Below are positions 7,384-11,667 of a DNA stretch of 11,667 bases, one piece after another (position 1 is the stretch's first letter; each line of letters starts with the position of its first letter). This DNA is from Clostridiales bacterium. Lineage in GTDB: Bacteria; Bacillota; Clostridia; Christensenellales; Christensenellaceae. The position numbers and the translations under genes were made by a program. The stretch is from positions 1,020 to 12,686 of the forward strand of contig DOMW01000223.1 in the NCBI GenBank assembly GCA_003510345.1, written 5' to 3'. Below the pieces are notes generated by a model that was not told the origin of the DNA, did not search any database, and worked only from the letters and a program-made list of their open reading frames with translations.

Positions 7384-8693
7384 AAAAACGGTTATTGGAT
7401 AAAATCGAGAAAAGAGAGCTGTACGTGGGCGTGATCGGCCTTGGGTATGTGGGCCTGCCGCTCGCTGTGGAAAAGGCAAAAGCCGGGTACAAGACGATCG
7501 GCTTTGATGTGCAAAAGCAAAAGGTAGACATGGTGAACGCGGGTACAAACTACATTGGCGACGTGGTGGACAGCGAGCTGAAAAGCATCGTGGACGCGGG
7601 GATGCTTCTTGCGACGTCCGATTTCTCTTTTGTGGCGGACGTCGATTTTATCGCGATCTGCGTGCCTACGCCGCTTGATGAGCACCAGCAGCCGGATATC
7701 AGCTATGTGAAAAACAGCGCGGAAGCCGTCGCGAAATATTTAAAAAAAGACACGATCGTGGTATTGGAATCAACGACGTATCCCGGCACGACGGAGGAAC
7801 TGCTAAAACCACTTTTGGAAAGCGGCTCCGGCCTTCGGTGCGGCGTAGATTTTTATCTGGGCTTTTCGCCTGAGCGCGTGGACCCGGGTAACCTTTTGTA
7901 TAAGACAAGCAACACGCCCAAAGTGGTGGGCGGCGTGGGGCGGGACGCGACAGAAGTGATCGCGGCCATGTACAAGAGCGTCCTGCAAAGTGATGTGTTC
8001 GAGGCGTCCTCGCCGGGCGTCGCGGAGATGGAAAAAATATTGGAAAACACGTACCGGAATATTAATATCGGCCTGATAAACGAACTGGCGATGCTTTGCG
8101 ATAAGATGGGGATCAATGTGTGGGAAGTGATTGAAGCGGCAAAAACAAAGCCGTATGGTTTTCAGGCGTTTTATCCCGGGCCCGGCCTCGGGGGCCACTG
8201 CATTCCGCTCGACCCCTACTATCTTTCGTGGAAAGCGCGGGAATTCGGGTTCCATACTTCGATGATCGAAGCGTCGGCAATGATAAACGACCACATGCCG
8301 CATTACGTGGTCGAGCGGTCGTCCAAAATACTGAATTGCCTGGGTAAGCCGCTCATGGGGTCCAAAATATTGATGCTGGGCGTCGCGTATAAGCAGGATA
8401 TCGATGATTGCCGGGAAAGCCCCGCGCTCACCGTAATGCGTATTTTTGAAGAGAACGGCAGCGTTGTTTCCTATTATGACCCTTATGTGGCGGCGTGCAA
8501 GGTTGCGGGCGTGCCGCGCGAGAGTTTGCCTGCGCTAAGCGGGGATATGCTTGCGGGCTATGATCTCGTCGTTGTGACGACAGCCCACACTACCGTGGAT
8601 TATGAGATGGTGCAGCGGCATGCGTGCATGGTGTTCGATACAAAGAACGCGATGAAGCACGTGCGGGAAAGGCGGAACATTGAATTGCTGTAG
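7380..8693 (+). CDS. wbpA: UDP-N-acetyl-hexosamine 6-dehydrogenase (WbpA/WecC family)
   Basis: This NAD-dependent enzyme oxidises C6 of UDP-GlcNAc (or UDP-ManNAc) twice to the uronic acid and supplies the first intermediate of the pathway served by the two genes before it. Its 437 residues show the Rossmann motif GVIGLGYVGLP (17-27), ESTTYPGTTEE (130-140), GFSPERVDPG (161-170), the central-domain VAEMEKILENTYRN (214-227) with Lys219 and Asn223, and the catalytic-cysteine loop GGHCIPLDPYY with Cys274. The C-terminal domain has LGVAYKQDIDDCRESPA. It starts at 7380, overlapping the stop of the acetyltransferase by four bases. The motif set fits UDP-HexNAc dehydrogenases better than UDP-glucose dehydrogenases, and the operon favours UDP-GlcNAc. 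ManNAc specificity (WecC) cannot be ruled out from the sequence. Confidence 0.92.
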   Translation: MKKRLLDKIEKRELYVGVIGLGYVGLPLAVEKAKAGYKTIGFDVQKQKVDMVNAGTNYIGDVVDSELKSIVDAGMLLATSDFSFVADVDFIAICVPTPLDEHQQPDISYVKNSAEAVAKYLKKDTIVVLESTTYPGTTEELLKPLLESGSGLRCGVDFYLGFSPERVDPGNLLYKTSNTPKVVGGVGRDATEVIAAMYKSVLQSDVFEASSPGVAEMEKILENTYRNINIGLINELAMLCDKMGINVWEVIEAAKTKPYGFQAFYPGPGLGGHCIPLDPYYLSWKAREFGFHTSMIEASAMINDHMPHYVVERSSKILNCLGKPLMGSKILMLGVAYKQDIDDCRESPALTVMRIFEENGSVVSYYDPYVAACKVAGVPRESLPALSGDMLAGYDLVVVTTAHTTVDYEMVQRHACMVFDTKNAMKHVRERRNIELL

Positions 8694-8782
8694 TGCCCGC
8701 GCATGATGGAATCGGAACGAAAGGAATGCAAATTGACTTGAAAATACACGCTTTGTTGTGAAAGGGAAGCGGATCAATTTTT

Positions 8783-8790
8783 GGGAGGGG
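8783..8790 (+). promoter_or_regulatory. Ribosome-binding site of the YfhO-like gene
   Basis: GGGAGGGG lies eight bases before the ATG at 8799 and supports that start. The 105-base gap before it (8694-8798) has no hairpin terminator that I can see and no convincing promoter, so the gene is probably read through from the sugar operon. Confidence 0.7.
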
Positions 8791-8798
8791 AAGTATAA

Positions 8799-9374
8799 AT
8801 GGTTGGTGCGGCGGCAAGTTTAAAACAAATGAGGTTTCATTCCAAAAGAGAGACGCTGGAGCCGGTGCTTATAGCAGGACTTTTTTTTCTGGTGGCACTT
8901 TTTCTTTATCTGCCTTATCTGATAGAGGGGCGGATGATCGGTATACCCGAGGGAGACGCGGCGTATTATTATAATTTAAACAGGTTTGAAGCAGCTGGTT
9001 TTCAGCAAGGCGACCCGGCGCTTTGGAACCGCTACAATATGCTGGGGCTGCCTTTTATGGCGGATATCCAGACATCTTTCTTTTCCCCGGTATCATTTTT
9101 GGCGCTCGTTCTGCCGCCAAATACCTATGATATTTTCTTTCATATCATCAGTCATACGATAGCGGGTTTTTCCACGTTTCTTTTTTTGAAGGAGCTGGGG
9201 GTAAAAAACCGGTTGCGGTGGGTGTTGGTTTTGTTGCTACGTTCTGCATGTCTTTTTATGTGGCGAGGCTGGAGCATGAGAATATCATTGCCGCTTATGT
9301 CTGGCTTCCGCTGGCGCTGTATTTTATGCAGCGGTATGTCAGCACAAACAGGAGGCGGGAGTTGCTGTATGTAG
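8799..9374 (+). CDS. yfhO: YfhO-family membrane protein, N-terminal part ending in a frameshift
   Basis: The first 137 or so residues are the start of a YfhO-like multi-pass membrane protein. There is a cytoplasmic lead, a first membrane helix at about residues 24-44, then an outside loop with GDAAYYYN and WNRYNMLGLPFMADIQ, and further helices. This acidic first loop is typical of GT-C-like enzymes that use polyprenyl-linked sugars. After KELGVKN (codons at 9189-9209) the frame runs into residues unlike the family (WVLVLLLRSACLF, then an Arg/Trp/Cys-rich tail) and stops at 9372-9374. The family sequence continues in the -1 frame from about 9210. As written, the product is a 191-residue truncation with a foreign tail of about 50 residues. 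It is either part of a broken gene, a sequencing error, or the zero-frame product of programmed frameshifting. Confidence 0.75.
   Translation: MVGAAASLKQMRFHSKRETLEPVLIAGLFFLVALFLYLPYLIEGRMIGIPEGDAAYYYNLNRFEAAGFQQGDPALWNRYNMLGLPFMADIQTSFFSPVSFLALVLPPNTYDIFFHIISHTIAGFSTFLFLKELGVKNRLRWVLVLLLRSACLFMWRGWSMRISLPLMSGFRWRCILCSGMSAQTGGGSCCM
9203..9209 (+). other. Frameshift point: in-phase A AAA AAC slippery heptamer
   Basis: In the zero frame of the upstream piece the codons read GTA AAA AAC, so the heptamer A AAA AAC is in the canonical X XXY YYZ phase for -1 slippage. A -1 slip here continues with CCG GTT GCG GTG into the frame that encodes the rest of the protein. An AAGGAG (9189-9194) lies eight bases upstream, similar in placement to the internal Shine-Dalgarno stimulator of bacterial dnaX-type sites. 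No strong stem-loop is visible just downstream. A one-base loss in this A6 run or in the nearby G5 run (9197-9201) would give the same frame change. Confidence 0.5.
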
Positions 9375-11536
9375 CCATTGTGCTCGTGGTTCAATTTTTT
9401 GCCGGGTTCCCGCAGGCGTTTGCCTATTCCGGCATATTCGTGTTTTTGTATTTACTTGTATTTATGGATAAAAGCCGGCAATACTTAAAGCGGCGCGTCG
9501 TGGATATTGCGCTTTTTGTAAGCATATTTTTATTGCTGACCGCCATACAACTGCTGCCTTTGGCCGAGGTGACACTGCAAACGGGCAGGCAGGGCGTGAC
9601 TATGGAATTTTTCACGAGTTTTTCGGCAAGCTACAAAGTGCTGCCCATGATGCTGTTTCCTAACCTGTACAACAACTGGACACAACCGTTTGGTGTATGG
9701 CAATCCGGGGAAATGAGCCTGGAAGTTTACGCAGGCGCTATTGTGTTTGTACCTTTTGTATATGCCGCGCTCTTCCATATGAAGGATAAAAAAATTCGTG
9801 TGTTTGTGGTGTTCGGTATTCTGGCGATTTTGTATTCGATGGCGGGAACTATCCCTGGACTGCGGGACATTGTGTATAGAATCCCTATTTTAAACTCCTT
9901 CCGCTGCGCGACGCGGGCGCTTTTCCTTTATGAGTTTTTTGCTGCGGTGGTTTTTGCGTTGGTGCTGATGAAGCTTACCGACAGGAAAGAGGCAAAGCGG
10001 CTGTTTTTATTCAGCCTTGCCATGTTGGGTATAGCGGCGGCGCTGGTGGTTATGGCAAAGGGTATTGCGAGCACAGCTATGGCAAGCGAAGAGATGAGGG
10101 TGTTTTATTCGGGCATGGGCGCGTTTTCCCGGCCATTAATTTTTATGGTGTGTCTTTCCGCGGCGCTTGCGGCTTATTGCTATATAAAATTTTTATATCG
10201 GGCCAGGCATGGGCTTGCCGTTGTGGCATGTGCCCTGTGCGCGCTCAATATATTGGACATAAGCGGATATAAGGCGCCTCCTTTTGACCAGAAATTTGAC
10301 TATGAAGAGGCAACTGTATCCCCGGGGTTCAGCGAAATAGGCTTTATCAAGCAGATCCCGGGAAGCGAGGATTACCGTTCGATTGCTATACTGCAGGATT
10401 GGGCGGATTATTGGGATCACGGCGGTGTAAGGACTTCGGTTGGTTTCCGAAACAGCTATAACCTTTATCACCAGTTTCAGACGATCAATTCCTATGCAAC
10501 GTTCCGCCCGGCGCAGGTAGTTCAATATTTGGGTATAGAAGATTCCCAGGTGCTTTTTGGCGGGAATAAGGCGGTGCACGCGAATAATCCGCAGTTATCT
10601 TCGGCATCCGCTAAATATATTGTGGATCCGTACCGTAGAGTGACCGGTGAAGATGTGATTGTGGGGGCGGGCGTGACGGTTGAGCAGGTGGAAAATGTAA
10701 ACATCCCGGCAAACGGCGGGGCGGTGAATGTGCAGCAGTGGCCAGTATCTGTGGAAAAAGGGAAGTACTATTGTGTGGAGGTGGAGCTGGAGCAGGGAGA
10801 GGCATGGCAAATGCTGTTTTGTGATTTGTATGGGGAAGGATATGACAGCCCGGAGGCCGAGGCTATGTTTGCATGGACGTCGGGTACAACCCGATATACG
10901 GGCGCGATGAGTACGGGGGAGGCAAGCTTGCCGGAGAAAGTGTATTTAAGGCTGGCCAGTCAAAGCGGTGCGGATATTAGGGTCAAAAGCCTGGTGCTGT
11001 ATGAAGCGGAAAGCGTACCATTTGACAGCGTATATAAACCACTGGTGGATAATGAGCAGACAGTTATTTATGAAAATGTAAACGCCAGGCCGGTCATAAA
11101 TATCGCGCGGAGCGTCGAGGACATGGAACGTTTTCGCGCGGCAAGCGTAAACACCGTCAGCTATGTGGAAAACCTCCCGTATGCGGTCGAACCGCCGGGA
11201 GAGGACGTGCGCGTCGGGGAGATCGTGTATCAAAACAACAGCGTAACAGCAAAGGTATCTTCAGAGACCGAGGTGTTTGTGAACCACACGCAAATGATGT
11301 ATCCCGGCTGGAACGCTTATGTGGACGGGGAAAAAGTTGAAAACTATCTTGTGAACGGCATTATGCAGGGCGCATATGTACCGGCGGGCGAACATATTGT
11401 CGAGTTTAGGTTTGAGCCAAAGTCGCTTTACATTGGCGCTGTGTTGACTGTTGTCGGCATCATTCTTCTCATTTTTCTTCTGCGGAGGGAAAAAAGACTG
11501 CGGCGCAGCGAATCGTGTGACATTACTCCAAAATAA
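9218..11536 (+). CDS. yfhO: YfhO-family membrane protein, C-terminal part in the -1 frame
   Basis: This frame holds most of a YfhO-like protein. It has about ten more hydrophobic segments up to roughly residue 350 of this piece, a large outside domain (from about 370 to 735), and a last helix (YIGAVLTVVGIILLIFLL) with a basic cytoplasmic end (RREKRLRR). The family-type end motif PGWNAYVDG precedes that helix. YARLEHEN-like and WLPLALYFMQRY segments at the beginning continue the family pattern of the upstream ORF. The frame is open back to 9131. The GTG at 9218 is simply the first usable start codon, it has no ribosome-binding site, and independent initiation is unlikely. Joined to the upstream piece, the protein would be about 912 residues, a full family length. 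YfhO proteins are linked to lipoteichoic-acid glycosylation in Bacillus and Listeria, so a role in surface glycan modification is inferred. Confidence 0.8.
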   Translation: MGVGFVATFCMSFYVARLEHENIIAAYVWLPLALYFMQRYVSTNRRRELLYVAIVLVVQFFAGFPQAFAYSGIFVFLYLLVFMDKSRQYLKRRVVDIALFVSIFLLLTAIQLLPLAEVTLQTGRQGVTMEFFTSFSASYKVLPMMLFPNLYNNWTQPFGVWQSGEMSLEVYAGAIVFVPFVYAALFHMKDKKIRVFVVFGILAILYSMAGTIPGLRDIVYRIPILNSFRCATRALFLYEFFAAVVFALVLMKLTDRKEAKRLFLFSLAMLGIAAALVVMAKGIASTAMASEEMRVFYSGMGAFSRPLIFMVCLSAALAAYCYIKFLYRARHGLAVVACALCALNILDISGYKAPPFDQKFDYEEATVSPGFSEIGFIKQIPGSEDYRSIAILQDWADYWDHGGVRTSVGFRNSYNLYHQFQTINSYATFRPAQVVQYLGIEDSQVLFGGNKAVHANNPQLSSASAKYIVDPYRRVTGEDVIVGAGVTVEQVENVNIPANGGAVNVQQWPVSVEKGKYYCVEVELEQGEAWQMLFCDLYGEGYDSPEAEAMFAWTSGTTRYTGAMSTGEASLPEKVYLRLASQSGADIRVKSLVLYEAESVPFDSVYKPLVDNEQTVIYENVNARPVINIARSVEDMERFRAASVNTVSYVENLPYAVEPPGEDVRVGEIVYQNNSVTAKVSSETEVFVNHTQMMYPGWNAYVDGEKVENYLVNGIMQGAYVPAGEHIVEFRFEPKSLYIGAVLTVVGIILLIFLLRREKRLRRSESCDITPK

Positions 11537-11555
11537 AAACGCACTTTTTAGTGCG
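11532..11555 (-). terminator. Intrinsic terminator for the convergent minus-strand gene
   Basis: A 6-bp stem (CGCACT, 11540-11545, with AGTGCG, 11550-11555) with a four-base loop is followed on the minus strand by GTTTTTATT, a proper U tract that overlaps the yfhO stop codon. On the plus strand there is no U tract after it, so as an intrinsic terminator it fits minus-strand transcription best. Confidence 0.65.
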
Positions 11556-11557
11556 AG

Positions 11558-11585
11558 TGAGGTAGCGCCTTTTGGCGCTACCTCA
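11558..11585. repeat. Strong 12-bp hairpin next to the terminator
   Basis: TGAGGTAGCGCC (11558-11569) pairs perfectly with 11574-11585 around a TTTT loop. It is stronger than the terminator hairpin three bases away but lacks a T tract on either side. It may help stop plus-strand transcription of yfhO, protect the 3' end of a transcript, or be a copy of a dispersed palindromic repeat. Its right arm contains the putative TGA of the minus-strand gene. Confidence 0.6.
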
Positions 11586-11666
11586 GGCTGTCAATAAAGG
11601 CACGACATCTGCGGCGTCATCGCATAACCACGCGACCTCGGCGAATCGGTTATTCTGCCTCGCCCG
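11583..11666 (-). CDS. Possible C-terminal end of a convergent gene, partial
   Basis: On the minus strand one frame is open from the right edge and ends at TGA (complement of 11583-11585), directly before the tandem hairpins and the U-tract terminator. The 27 residues end in FAEVAWLCDDAADVVPLLTA, which looks like an ordinary protein end. A second minus-strand frame is also open over most of this stretch, so the choice rests mainly on the stop-terminator spacing. The piece is too short to assign a family. Confidence 0.4.
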   Translation of the reverse strand, partial: RARQNNRFAEVAWLCDDAADVVPLLTA

Positions 11667-11667
11667 C

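Noticed and set aside
8733..8761. TTGACT as a possible -35 element before the YfhO-like gene
   Set aside because: At 17 bases spacing the -10 would be TTGTGA, which is too poor a match; no better -10 is found nearby.
9211..9229. Two-layer G-quadruplex as a frameshift stimulator
   Set aside because: The GG pairs are real, but the spacing to the heptamer is only about one base and such short motifs are common in G-rich coding DNA; I do not claim it as a feature.
1..11667. CRISPR arrays, tRNA or rRNA genes, insertion sequences, prophage genes
   Set aside because: No direct-repeat array, cloverleaf-like segment, transposase motif or phage protein was seen on either strand.

Overview
The window looks like a chromosomal stretch of a strictly anaerobic, moderately GC-rich Gram-positive bacterium of the Clostridia type. 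The evidence is an [FeFe]-hydrogenase of the multimeric NAD(P)-linked kind, strong AGGAGG ribosome-binding sites, a sigma-A-like promoter and a YfhO-type membrane protein. The genus cannot be fixed from the sequence; a Christensenella-like lineage is possible but only a guess.

Positions 1-4908 hold the end of a hydrogenase operon. The first gene is cut by the left edge and encodes a NuoF/HydB-type flavoprotein fused to a complete GltD/NfnL-type FAD-NAD(P)H oxidoreductase. Its stop codon lies inside the ribosome-binding site of the second gene, hydA, which encodes the H-cluster subunit with a full set of N-terminal Fe-S domains and an unusual lysine-rich, coiled-coil-like C-terminal tail. A HydC/NuoE-type subunit is expected just left of the window. 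Together the subunits should move electrons between H2 and pyridine nucleotides, probably with ferredoxin as a third partner. The GltD module adds a second flavin and a second nucleotide site to the usual HydABC plan, and it is the most interesting thing here.

Positions 4909-5628 hold a hairpin terminator shared by convergent genes, a small four-helix membrane protein on the minus strand with its own clear promoter, and a divergent promoter region leading into the next operon.

Positions 5629-8693 hold a three-gene nucleotide-sugar operon: a DegT-family aminotransferase (WbpE type), a hexapeptide-repeat N-acetyltransferase (WbpD type) and a UDP-HexNAc 6-dehydrogenase (WbpA/WecC type). This is the known route from UDP-GlcNAc to UDP-2,3-diacetamido-glucuronate, except that the 3-dehydrogenase (WbpB) is absent from the window.

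Positions 8799-11536 hold a YfhO-family multi-pass membrane protein split by a -1 frameshift near 9203. The shift falls on an in-phase A AAA AAC heptamer preceded by an AAGGAG, so simple mutation, sequencing error and programmed frameshifting are all open. YfhO proteins act in surface-polymer glycosylation, which fits the sugar-nucleotide genes before it. The right edge has two tandem hairpins and, probably, the last codons of a convergent minus-strand gene.
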